Source of the DNA: JAVBNF01 sp031551725
GTDB lineage: Bacteria > Bacteroidota > Bacteroidia > Bacteroidales > P3
Assembly: GCA_031551725.1 (NCBI GenBank)
Contig: JAVBNF010000026.1
Span: 1 to 64,000, forward strand
Direction of reading: 5' to 3'
Length of the DNA: 64,000 bases
The position numbers and the translations under genes are program-made. Of this stretch, positions 41,601 through 49,814 are shown piece after piece. How positions within the stretch are numbered: the first letter of the stretch is position 1; each line of letters opens with the position of its first letter. A model generated the notes under the pieces. It saw only the letters and a program-made list of their open reading frames with translations, did no database searches and was not told the DNA's origin.

Positions 41601-43517
41601 TCTCAAGCAAAATTACAGACATATCAAGTTACTTTCGAAGCCTCTCACAGTGGCGATTCATCGGCACGTTTTAGAGTATTGGCCGGTGTTGCACCAACTA
41701 CAACAGTTATGCCTTATGTCTACGGTGTAGATACCAATCGTAATTTTAAAGAATTGTATGTTTATACGAACGGAGTGAAAGACGAATCCGTAATTTTTGG
41801 TGGTTCATCTAAAGGAGGAAATCACATTGTTTACTATCAATCGGATGAAACGACCAATAAATTTAGAATAGCATTCCATGCAGATAGTGGCGTTCGTAAT
41901 TCGACTATTTACAGACTCAATGTTAAGCGAGTAGATACAGCCGTTGCAAAAACCGACGTGAGTGTGGGGATTGCTTATCCTAACAATGGTGTAAACAGAG
42001 TATTCTCCAGTAAAGATTCATTGGTGTTCACATTTACTAATCACAATAGTTTACCTGTTGATGGTATTGAGTATGACTATTGGATTAATGGCCAACATTA
42101 TTCAGGAACAGCTTTTAATGACGATGGAACTAACAATGGCTTAGCTAAAGGAGAGTCGTTTAAGCTGAAAATCGATTCAATTAACTACTTTGATGAGATG
42201 AAAGCCTATGAGGTGAAAGTGGCTATTCGCAAATATTCTTTGGATACCAACCAAACAAACGATACTGCTGTTTCCAACTTCGTAAGTGTGCCTTATCACA
42301 AAGTTACGATGTCTGAGTTGCGCCCGGGTTCGGGTAAACCAAATGCTGCAGTTGCAGTTTCTGTAAAAGTGAAAAATACCGGTAAAGGTTCTTGGAAAGT
42401 TCCTGTTAACTACCAGCTTGATTCAGCTACTGTTGTAAGCGATACAACGATCGAACTTGCAGTGGGTGAAGAAACCGTTCATACTTTTGCAACAACGGTT
42501 GATTTGTCTGCAGAGAAGGTATATAAAATCGCTGCTTACAGTTCGTTTGACAAAGATGTTAATCCTGCGTTGAATGATACCGTTTCTCGCTTTATTACCA
42601 TTGCAAACTCTGATTTTGATGTTAACCCTGTACAATTGATTACTCCTATTACGAAACGTTTAGGAAATAAAGAAGAGGTCAAGATTAGCGTTAAAAACAA
42701 TACAGCTTTAGTTCTTTACGATATTCCTGTACGTTGTGTTATTTCTGGTCAAAAAGACATTGAAATCAATGGAACTCTGTCTAGTATAGCTGCTAACGAA
42801 ACAGTTGAGTATGCATTCCCTGACAGTGTGAACATGTCAACACCGGGGATTTACAATTTTGCAGTTATTACAGAATTTGAACCTGATGAAGTTCGCACAA
42901 ATGATACTTTAAGAACCAGTGTTCAATGCGCTCGTTTGGATATTAGAGTGAGCAATATTTTGAAACCGATTACGTCTGGAAAGTTCACAGAGTCGGAAGT
43001 TGTTTCTGTTCGAGTTGTTAATAGCAGTGAAATCCCTGTAACTAAATTTGATGTATACTTTAGATTGGATTCCAAAAATCCTCAACGAGTAAGTTATGTG
43101 GATTCGGTTGCTGTTAACGATAGTGCTCTTATTGATTTCGAATCAACAATTGATTTATCTGCAGCTAAAGAATATACATTGAAATCATGGACTCGTTTAA
43201 TTGGCGATGATGATAACACAAATGACACTGTAACAATTGTCATTGTGTCTTCAGGTAAAGTTTCTAACAAAGAGGCGGATCAAGAAATCGTATTCAACGT
43301 TTATCCGAACCCTGCAGTTAGCTACTTGAACGTAGTTTCTGAAGATCCGATCAATCATGTTGTTGTTTATGATATGAATGGCCGTGTGAAAGAACAAGTT
43401 AATGGTATCCGTCAAACTAACTACATGGTTCGTGTAGATGGTTACGAAGCCGGTACTTACGTTGTTGAAATCCACACCGCTAAAGGCAAATCTTCTCGTA
43501 CATTCATCGTTCGCTAA
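38616..43517 (+). CDS. Large T9SS type A sorting domain protein with CARDB-like repeats
   Basis: This 1633-residue exported protein has the signal peptide MKKRIYLLLALMVVSIGTVFAQ. The N-terminal half has jelly-roll-like segments. From about 1100 to 1550 several CARDB-like domains of about 100 residues repeat, with phrases such as SVKVKNTGKGSWKVPVNYQL, NDTVSRFITIA and NDTLRTSVQCARLDI. The C-terminal domain (VFNVYPNPAVSYLNVVSE to SSRTFIVR) is a type A sorting signal. It is probably a surface adhesin or scaffold; no catalytic motif was found. Base composition is similar to its neighbours, and a strong terminator follows. Confidence 0.87.
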   Translation: MKKRIYLLLALMVVSIGTVFAQISKGTDRSFVHPDRPYYNNPDASRLFKFDVDAQNWTIGAGAVVASTNTNSNYYGKNVERNLSGSANNGKEIEFAVDASAISTPIAIESPNIDAGAATNNGATDMCIGFTLNTTLDRTVNASWACVISNDGATWDTIWASDSAVVRNYTPYTSTAFEHAQRFTTYNIFVPKTSNYATTSTLKVRIVLLKTTGTSTMNGAKNLVLAGAFVSARRAVDLQVTRAGYGSYFLNADSASPIAMPVSTGFANGATNSNYQTYKYDAPMGISGVATTVSMQIKNLGQTLISSGTVIPVGYKVVTTGEADAYVSESLTLSADLPLGGVVNYTFSQKLTVPGGKSKALYTFVGQRAGDNMQANDTSIGLITITNKTLIPPLTSSFQGLNLPSGYYDMGAAYFTVANIPDAGAVQHRFWSGNKNEEVVRGFLWSDPIAVTNGEYYEIVVDAGPFSYYPSSINKASISFYANPNGDTTGINGITPLYTTGELTPQTRLKSRSMRFQAQADNYSVVVEGVSGYKPKNTMYFKTISVRAVLDTNATVEFITPAVGDYSTAQKIKVNVINAGKKAIVANAIKLYCQVDANPVIERTFPNALAAFEEQEYEFDSAFDLHAVGTTANVKVWVDLEHDQNRLNDTIAQTLKHSAVYTPYISNPQMDMQYNVVEDKNSDNIKWGLSSDFKAYQYGPAATSNDIMYLRPLSLAANKLIEVKFTAKTDTFTAPLAVKFYKRAVDGSFTEAGDIWSGEVAQSSHDYTERFTVPADLTDYGYIGFSVVGSNPIQTLRLSGVSIEQLFDTNMAVTKIILPIDTNLIDDVVDRYPVAMIIENMGLDSIQDVKVGFHIYDFKIDMSAARTIKEKYVKNITLPKKLGKNDKYTIYLDTCYELRLSVASYVRAFVNVEGEEAFYNDTLELFLNKMQSSPGTGTASVLPLNYVNISNFKFLAVYNRNGDNKTYTRSATIPRMSLSLNRGEVANDFVLTQEVSQAKLQTYQVTFEASHSGDSSARFRVLAGVAPTTTVMPYVYGVDTNRNFKELYVYTNGVKDESVIFGGSSKGGNHIVYYQSDETTNKFRIAFHADSGVRNSTIYRLNVKRVDTAVAKTDVSVGIAYPNNGVNRVFSSKDSLVFTFTNHNSLPVDGIEYDYWINGQHYSGTAFNDDGTNNGLAKGESFKLKIDSINYFDEMKAYEVKVAIRKYSLDTNQTNDTAVSNFVSVPYHKVTMSELRPGSGKPNAAVAVSVKVKNTGKGSWKVPVNYQLDSATVVSDTTIELAVGEETVHTFATTVDLSAEKVYKIAAYSSFDKDVNPALNDTVSRFITIANSDFDVNPVQLITPITKRLGNKEEVKISVKNNTALVLYDIPVRCVISGQKDIEINGTLSSIAANETVEYAFPDSVNMSTPGIYNFAVITEFEPDEVRTNDTLRTSVQCARLDIRVSNILKPITSGKFTESEVVSVRVVNSSEIPVTKFDVYFRLDSKNPQRVSYVDSVAVNDSALIDFESTIDLSAAKEYTLKSWTRLIGDDDNTNDTVTIVIVSSGKVSNKEADQEIVFNVYPNPAVSYLNVVSEDPINHVVVYDMNGRVKEQVNGIRQTNYMVRVDGYEAGTYVVEIHTAKGKSSRTFIVR

Positions 43518-43541
43518 ACGAACGCCGAAATAACGATCCCC

Positions 43542-43580
43542 AAAAATCCCTCACTCGCAAGAGTGGGGGATTTTTTTTTT
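43542..43580 (+). terminator. Intrinsic terminator
   Basis: AAATCCCTCACTC and GAGTGGGGGATTT form a 13-bp stem with one G-U pair over a GCAA tetraloop. Ten T follow. Confidence 0.88.
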
Positions 43581-43640
43581 GGATATACGATGTTTTTATT
43601 TCTTTGTAAATTAGTAAATTATTTGTAAATTTGCAAAATA

Positions 43641-43736
43641 AACTTGTGATTCCACGTGTGAATAAACTTGTGTTTCTACATGTTGAAAAACTTGTGTTTC
43701 CACATGTGAAAAAACTTGCACTTCCACGGGAAATGC
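43641..43736. repeat. Four tandem 24-bp repeats upstream of fic
   Basis: Units start at 43641, 43665, 43689 and 43713, exactly 24 nt apart, with consensus AACTTGTGTTTCCACATGTG followed by AAAA. Each unit contains a CACATGTG-like dyad. In one plus-strand frame, without a start codon, they would encode an octapeptide repeat (KLVFPHVE-like). They end 15 nt before the fic ATG, so they could be operator iterons or a minisatellite. Confidence 0.8.
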
Positions 43737-43751
43737 ATAAAAAATAGAGAA

Positions 43752-45272
43752 ATGGCAAAATATAATGAACAATTGGCAGCTTCTCTCAAGAAATTGCAGA
43801 AGTTGCAGCAACAACAACAAGGTGTTGCTATTATTAAATCTTCCGACCTTTCGCAACTGCATTTGTCGCGTTTGCTGAAAAGTGGTTTTCTGATGGAAGT
43901 GATGAAAGGGTGGTATATTTCTTCACGTCCGGATGTTTTTCCGGGCGATACAACTCCCTGGTATATATCTTATTGGAGTTTTGTGACAGCGTATGCAGAC
44001 GCAAGATTTGGGAAAGAGAATTGGTGTTTAAGTCCGGAGCAGTCGTTGCTGATTTATAGCGGAGAGTATACGGTGCCTCGTCAAACTATTTTGCGTTCAC
44101 CGCTGGCATCTAACAATTTAACGAATTTATTGTACGAAACAAGTGTATTCGATTTAAAAACAACGATTGCAACTTCCATTCAGAAAGAAACTCGTTTTCA
44201 GTTGAATCTGTACAGTTTAGCCGAGGCTCTGATTGAATGTAACCAGGAGTTTTACCGTTCGCAAAACGTTGCAGTTCGCACTTGTTTATCGCTTGTTCGC
44301 GATACTTCTGAAATTTTGGCAATTTTGCTTGAGAAGGGACAGTCATTTAAAGCAGGTCGATTGGCCGGTGCCTTTCGTAATATGGGTAAAAATACATTTG
44401 CAGATGAAATACTCCGCTTGATGAAAGATGCCGGTTATGATGTGCGCGAAAAAGATCCTTTTGAAGAATCTAAAATTATTGATATTCAGCTTGTTGAAAA
44501 TCCTTATGAGGTGAGATTTAAATTAATGTGGGCGGAGATGCGTGAAACTGTTTTGTTGTATTTTCCGGAAATGGCTCGAAAACAGAAGAGTGTAGATGAT
44601 TGTTTGGCTCAAATAGATGCTTCATATCAGCAAGATGCATATAACTCGCTCTCAATAGAAGGTTATCAGGTAAGCAATGACTTGATTGATCGGGTGAAAT
44701 CCGGAAGTTGGCAACCGGATGTTGATGCATCGGACTCTCAACAACGAAATGCGATGGCTGCGAAAGGGTATTGGTTGGCCTTCCAAAGTGTTCGAAACAG
44801 TGTTTTGAAAATTCTTCAAGGGGGAGGGGTCGGGGAAATTCTTGATAAAGACCATATTGTGTGGTATAGGGAGTTGTTTTCTCCGATGGTTCACGCCACA
44901 TTGCTTAATTTTGCCGATTTATCCGGATATCGCAACCATCAAGTGTATATCAGAGGCTCAAAGCACGTCCCTTTGAGTTCCACGGCCGTGCGCCAAGCCA
45001 TGCCCGTATTGTTCGACCTGCTGAAAAAAGAACCAAATGCCGCCGTGCGCGCAGTGCTCGGGCATTTCTTTTTTGCTTATATCCACCCCTATATGGACGG
45101 CAACGGACGGCTTGCTCGCTTCTTGATGAACACACAATGGATTTCAGGAGGTTATGATTGGATGATTGTGCCTGTGGCCCGGCGTGAGGAATATATGAAA
45201 GCGCTCGAAAAAGCAAGTACTCAAAACGATATATCCGATTTTTGTATTTTCTTGTCGAGCCTGCTGAAATAA
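43752..45272 (+). CDS. Fic-family AMP-transferase with AbiEi-like N-terminal domain
   Basis: This 506-residue protein starts at MAKYNEQLAAS; a longer frame upstream runs through the tandem repeats and is not supported. The N-terminal part (about 25-280) opens with a winged-helix segment SDLSQLHLSRLLKSGFLMEVMKGWY, then an effector-like region. Both resemble AbiEi-type antitoxins of AbiE systems. The C-terminal Fic domain has HPYMDGNGRLAR from His445, the intact HPFxDGNGR active site for transferring AMP to protein side chains. S-LSI-EG (299-304) fits the inhibitory (S/T)xxxE(G/N) helix placed before the Fic core, so self-inhibition is likely. The target is unknown. Confidence 0.87.
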   Translation: MAKYNEQLAASLKKLQKLQQQQQGVAIIKSSDLSQLHLSRLLKSGFLMEVMKGWYISSRPDVFPGDTTPWYISYWSFVTAYADARFGKENWCLSPEQSLLIYSGEYTVPRQTILRSPLASNNLTNLLYETSVFDLKTTIATSIQKETRFQLNLYSLAEALIECNQEFYRSQNVAVRTCLSLVRDTSEILAILLEKGQSFKAGRLAGAFRNMGKNTFADEILRLMKDAGYDVREKDPFEESKIIDIQLVENPYEVRFKLMWAEMRETVLLYFPEMARKQKSVDDCLAQIDASYQQDAYNSLSIEGYQVSNDLIDRVKSGSWQPDVDASDSQQRNAMAAKGYWLAFQSVRNSVLKILQGGGVGEILDKDHIVWYRELFSPMVHATLLNFADLSGYRNHQVYIRGSKHVPLSSTAVRQAMPVLFDLLKKEPNAAVRAVLGHFFFAYIHPYMDGNGRLARFLMNTQWISGGYDWMIVPVARREEYMKALEKASTQNDISDFCIFLSSLLK

Positions 45273-45321
45273 ATCCATCAGAAAAAAATAAACAGTATAT
45301 TGTCAAATCAAAAAAAAATCG

Positions 45322-45329
45322 TATCTTTG
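45322..45329 (+). promoter_or_regulatory. Promoter -7 box of the M6 protease gene (leaderless geometry)
   Basis: TATCTTTG followed by TATA and then ATG at 45334, the same 4-nt spacing as at rsmE and porZ. Confidence 0.55.
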
Positions 45330-45333
45330 TATA

Positions 45334-48300
45334 ATGAGCAAAAAAAATCTAAAACATTATATGAAGACTCTTAGCAATTTAAAAATCGGTATTAGCGGCA
45401 TCGTTTCTTGTGTGTCCATGCTAATGCTGCTTACCGTGTTTGCAGTATCGGCTTACGCTGTGCCCGCTTATCCGTATCCACTTCCTGTTAAACAGCCGGA
45501 TGGAACCGACTTGACGATCCGTATTCACGGTAATCGTTCTTTTCACTACACCACAACTGAAGACGGTTATGTGATTTTCAAAAATGAAAATGATTATTTC
45601 GTTTATGCCGAACGCGACAATGATGGCGAACTTGTTCCGGGTACAGTTATCGCTCGCAATGCGGAACAACGTACTTCGAAAGACAAGAAATTCTTGAAAG
45701 CCTATAAACCTTATGAGGCTTTCAGCGAAAAAACAATGTCGAAAGTGCCTAAACACCACGGTTGCGATTTGGCCGAAGATTTGGAAGATCAAGGTGCACA
45801 CAAAGTGTATCCGAGCAACGGTTCTCCTCGCAGTTTGGTGATTTTGGTAAACTATCAAGATGTGAAATTTGTGGTTCCGGAACCACAAAAAGCATTTACT
45901 CGCTTGTTGAACGAACCCGGCTATACCGGCGATCATACTTTGGGAACCGATGGTTATATCGGTAGTGCCCGCGATTATTTTATTGAGTCTTCAAACGGTA
46001 AGTTTTCGCCTGTTTTCGACGTTTTCGGGCCTTATTTGCTGCCTCGCGAACAAGCATACTATGGAAATAATCCGCGTGAAATGATCAAGGATGCTTGTAA
46101 TGCCGCTTATGGCGAAGGAGTGAACTTCGCAAACTACGATTTCGATGATGACGGTATTGTAGATAACGTTTTTGTTTATTATGCAGGAAATAACTCTGCA
46201 GAAAGTCCTGTACAAACAGCCGTTTGGCCGCAACGTTGGAATTTAGGCAACTACAAAACCAACTATAACGGAAAAAGCGTTTTCGATTTTGCCTGTACTT
46301 CCGAAATGCGTTTCAATTATAAAACACCCGATGGGATGTGCGGTATCGGCGCTTTTTGCCACGAATTTTCGCACGTAATCGGTTTAACGGACTTGTATAA
46401 TACACAAGCATCCAGCGAGGATGTGCTTACTCCTGCGGCCGGAATGAACGACATTATGGCGCGTGGAAACTATGCAAAAACCGGTGATGGTAAAATACCT
46501 CCGTCTTATTCGGCTTGGCACCGCTTTTTTGTGGGCTGGGGAACTCCTAAACAATTGAATATGCCTACAACCGACTTGCGTTTCGGGCCGTTGAATGCCG
46601 ATGGAGACTTCTATTTTATCACAAACGGCGACTTTAATATGAGCAACCGCACCCCGGATCCGTCGCGTATTTTTATTCTCGAAAATAGACAACCGATTGG
46701 TTTTGATCAAGGTTTATTCGGACACGGTATGCTGTTGTGGGAAATTAATTATAAACAGAGTCATTGGTTCGCAAATGCTGTTAATACACAAGCAAATGGC
46801 GAAAATATTAAACTGATTTTGGCTGACGGCAAGAAACAGGAAGATTTGGATTCGCTCGGCTATGCCGGAGATTTCTTCCCCGGTGCGACGAATAAAACAA
46901 GTTATACAATGGCCGATAAATATGGCGAACTTACAAGCATTCGTGAAGACGGTAGAGATCTTGTTTTGGATTTTAATAAAAATAAACAGTATCTGAATAT
47001 TTCGAAAATGAGTATGGAATTGGATATAAAAAAGAATTCGACCGATTCTTTTTTTATTGAATCCGATACCGCATGGTATATTTCGCAAAATGCAGCGGGT
47101 AAAAAAATGTTCACTGTTTCGCCAACAACAGGCTCGGGCAATGCTATTATTCGTGTAACGGCTTTAGATTCGGGAACTTTGATTCCTCTTCGTGTTGACA
47201 CTCTCACAATTATGGGCGATAAAGGTGCTAAAAATCTTGTTCAAGAGAAGAAATTTGCTATTAAACAGTCGCCCACTCCTTTAGTGCGCAGTGGTTGGGT
47301 GTCGAATATTGATACCGCTCAAGACACGGCTTTCCATAAACGTATAATAGGAACAGGTGAATGGGGCTTTATTGCCGGTCATAACTCTTATCTAATTCTT
47401 GAAATGGCAGAAAGATTTACCAATACAGGTGAGTATATACTTGATAGTATTCGTTTTTGGCCATACAGAATGGATGCATCCGACTCTACTTCGAAAATCG
47501 TTTTTCGTGTGTATGCGGAGGAAAGCGGAGTACCGGGACGCGTGTTGGGCGAACAGTCTATCTTGATGAAAGATTATCCGCTTATTACCGATACAACTTT
47601 GCCGGATCGCTACCATAGAATAGCATTTAAAAACTCGGTGGTTGTGGATGGAAACTTTTATGTAGGAGCTTTAATCGACTATGATAAAAATCCGATGGAT
47701 ACGTTTGCCTTTGTGTTTGCAGATAATGCAAAACGTACTCCGGGCAATACTACGGCATTCTTACGCTACCGTTTTTATTGGACAAAAAATAATGATTTTT
47801 ACAGTATCGGTAATATTGGATATGCATTGGAAGCCCATATCAATCCGGTTGGATCGGGATTTTTGCCAACTGTAATCTTGGCGGATCCTACGCATGTAAC
47901 AGACTCCACAATTATATTGAACGCAGATTTAACCCGTATCGGTAGCGATTTGCTGGTAGAGAAAGGATTTGAAGTTTCGGCATCGAGCGATTTTTCTTCT
48001 GCTGTAGCTTATCCTGTTTCAGGGCTTACGACCGGCGCTTATGAATATGAATTGAAAGGATTGACTGCAGGAGATATGTTGTATTACAGAGCTTATGTAA
48101 AAACGACCGCCGCCACTACCATGAGTCAAGACGTCCGTTCATTTGTAGTGGGAATTGTTCCTGATTATTTGACGCTTACGCCTTCGACGGTGCATTTGAG
48201 TTCAAAAACCGGATCATATGCGCAAGTGGATGTTTTAACGAATTTGCCGTGGACATCGTCTTATAATGAAAACTCGTTCTATAGTATTGATACGACAAAC

Positions 48301-49569
48301 GGCGATGTCTCTTTGCCGCTGATTGTAACTGCAATTAGCGATAATACAAGCGCTACCGATAGCCGAGTTGATACGGTCACGTTTACAGCCGGCGGCTTGG
48401 CTTCCAAATTGGTGGTTGTTCAAGATCCGAAGCCGATAGTCGTACTCCCTACTGTTTCGGCAACGAGCTATAAAAGACCTGTTGGCCGCAACTGCGCTGT
48501 TGTGACAGTTAACGTTTCTGATCAAGGAAAAGGAACTGTTTTGGAACGTGGTATTTATTGGACAACATCCAGTAAATGGGACGGAACATCGACGAAAGTA
48601 AAAGCTACTACAAACGGCATAGGTGCATGCGATGTAGAAGTTGACAGCCTACCTGTGAATACATACATTTATACAAAAGGATATGCGGTTAATGAGGCCG
48701 GAGAAGCGTTGGATTATGGGAATGGTCAATCATTCAGCACATCGAACGAGCCGCTTTATTTGGATGTGAAACGTGCTTTGGTAGTTGTGCCGGATACAAG
48801 TGCAGGTGTTGCTGTAATTAAGGTGTCTTCGAGTGTGCTTTGGCATATTTCTGTGGATAGCATGCAGCCTTGGTTTAGTATTGATAAACTTGAAAAGAAT
48901 ATTTCCGGCCGTCCGACCGAAGATTCGCTGAAAATCCACATCCTTAGCGCAAATACAAGTACAGAACCGCGTCATGCAGAAATTACGCTTTCGGGATCCG
49001 GTTTGACACGTATAATCAACCTTTATCAAAACGGAACTGTTCCTTCAACAGATTTCGAAGTGGAACCTAAAAGTATTTATTTTGCATCATTGAGAGACTC
49101 CGTGGCTTCTATCAATGTGATGACTGAAAGCGCTTGGACCCTCACTTGCGATGCCGAATGGCTTAAGTTTAACAAAACATCCGGTACCGGGATGACAGAG
49201 GTTCGCGTTTCTGCAAGGGAAGCTAATCCTACAGCTCCACGTACCGCGGTTGTACATGTTACAAGCGGAGATGTTACCAAAGATGTTACAGTGACACAGG
49301 ATATTGCTGTGGGTATTAAACCTGTAGTGGACCAAACTGTTGCTTTGAAAGTTGTGCCTAATCCGGTAGAAGATCATTTTACCGTAAGTACTTCGGCTAC
49401 GATTAAAGAAGTGAAGATGTTGAATAACATGGGACAAGAACTTGATGTTCGTTCGACAATCAAAGGAACTTCCGTAGAAGTAGATGCAAGTCAGTTGCCA
49501 ACAGGGGCCTATTTAATCCATGTCAAAACCAATAAAGGTGTTGGAACGGAAAAGGTTATCAAGCAATAA
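45334..49569 (+). CDS. M6-family metalloprotease with BACON domains and T9SS sorting domain
   Basis: This is a 1411-residue secreted protease. The start at 45334 gives a leaderless mRNA; an ATG at 45361 (MKTLSNLKIG) is the alternative, and both keep the signal peptide ending near VSAYA. A pro-region (GNRSFHYTTTEDGYVIF) precedes the M6 domain. The zinc site is HEFSHVIG from His343, with GLTDLY following as the extended HExxHxxGxxD motif. Two or more BACON domains are visible (TLTPSTVHLSSKTGSYAQVD and SIYFASLRDSVASINVM regions). The last 80 residues (VPNPVEDHFTVS to GTEKVIKQ) are a type A sorting domain. It should act at the cell surface or outside. Confidence 0.93.
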   Translation: MSKKNLKHYMKTLSNLKIGISGIVSCVSMLMLLTVFAVSAYAVPAYPYPLPVKQPDGTDLTIRIHGNRSFHYTTTEDGYVIFKNENDYFVYAERDNDGELVPGTVIARNAEQRTSKDKKFLKAYKPYEAFSEKTMSKVPKHHGCDLAEDLEDQGAHKVYPSNGSPRSLVILVNYQDVKFVVPEPQKAFTRLLNEPGYTGDHTLGTDGYIGSARDYFIESSNGKFSPVFDVFGPYLLPREQAYYGNNPREMIKDACNAAYGEGVNFANYDFDDDGIVDNVFVYYAGNNSAESPVQTAVWPQRWNLGNYKTNYNGKSVFDFACTSEMRFNYKTPDGMCGIGAFCHEFSHVIGLTDLYNTQASSEDVLTPAAGMNDIMARGNYAKTGDGKIPPSYSAWHRFFVGWGTPKQLNMPTTDLRFGPLNADGDFYFITNGDFNMSNRTPDPSRIFILENRQPIGFDQGLFGHGMLLWEINYKQSHWFANAVNTQANGENIKLILADGKKQEDLDSLGYAGDFFPGATNKTSYTMADKYGELTSIREDGRDLVLDFNKNKQYLNISKMSMELDIKKNSTDSFFIESDTAWYISQNAAGKKMFTVSPTTGSGNAIIRVTALDSGTLIPLRVDTLTIMGDKGAKNLVQEKKFAIKQSPTPLVRSGWVSNIDTAQDTAFHKRIIGTGEWGFIAGHNSYLILEMAERFTNTGEYILDSIRFWPYRMDASDSTSKIVFRVYAEESGVPGRVLGEQSILMKDYPLITDTTLPDRYHRIAFKNSVVVDGNFYVGALIDYDKNPMDTFAFVFADNAKRTPGNTTAFLRYRFYWTKNNDFYSIGNIGYALEAHINPVGSGFLPTVILADPTHVTDSTIILNADLTRIGSDLLVEKGFEVSASSDFSSAVAYPVSGLTTGAYEYELKGLTAGDMLYYRAYVKTTAATTMSQDVRSFVVGIVPDYLTLTPSTVHLSSKTGSYAQVDVLTNLPWTSSYNENSFYSIDTTNGDVSLPLIVTAISDNTSATDSRVDTVTFTAGGLASKLVVVQDPKPIVVLPTVSATSYKRPVGRNCAVVTVNVSDQGKGTVLERGIYWTTSSKWDGTSTKVKATTNGIGACDVEVDSLPVNTYIYTKGYAVNEAGEALDYGNGQSFSTSNEPLYLDVKRALVVVPDTSAGVAVIKVSSSVLWHISVDSMQPWFSIDKLEKNISGRPTEDSLKIHILSANTSTEPRHAEITLSGSGLTRIINLYQNGTVPSTDFEVEPKSIYFASLRDSVASINVMTESAWTLTCDAEWLKFNKTSGTGMTEVRVSAREANPTAPRTAVVHVTSGDVTKDVTVTQDIAVGIKPVVDQTVALKVVPNPVEDHFTVSTSATIKEVKMLNNMGQELDVRSTIKGTSVEVDASQLPTGAYLIHVKTNKGVGTEKVIKQ

Positions 49570-49587
49570 TGTTTTTTGAAAATAATG

Positions 49588-49627
49588 AAAACGGACAGTT
49601 CGAGAGGGCTGTCCGTTTTTTTTATTT
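49588..49627 (+). terminator. Intrinsic terminator after the M6 protease gene
   Basis: AAAACGGACAG (49588-49598) pairs with CTGTCCGTTTT (from 49609) and a T-run follows. Confidence 0.85.
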
Positions 49628-49645
49628 TCAAGTTTCAGGAAAAAA

Positions 49646-49713
49646 GTTCGGGGAGTTCAGGGAGTTCGGGGAGTTCAGGGAGTTCAGGAAGTTCAGGGAG
49701 TTCAGGGAGTTCA
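49646..49713. repeat. Tandem 9-bp repeat (GTTCAGGGA)
   Basis: Seven to eight head-to-tail copies of GTTCAGGGA with G/A variants. Confidence 0.85.
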
Positions 49714-49716
49714 TAT

Positions 49717-49814
49717 TCTGAACAACTCTAAACTTTCTGAACCACTTCTAAACTTCCTGAACAACTTCTAAACTTCCTAAACCACTTCTAAACCCTCTGA
49801 ACCACTTCTAATCT
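49717..49814. repeat. Tandem 20-bp repeat (TCTGAACCACTTCTAAACTT)
   Basis: Five copies of a 19-20-bp unit follow the 9-bp array with almost no gap. Each unit contains CTGAAC, complementary to GTTCAG of the first array, so the two arrays can fold on each other. It ends at the stop codon of the CPBP gene. Confidence 0.85.

Noticed and set aside
43641..43736. CRISPR-like array
   Set aside because: The 24-bp units are directly adjacent without spacers and no cas genes are near. The arrays at 49646-49814 fail for the same reason.
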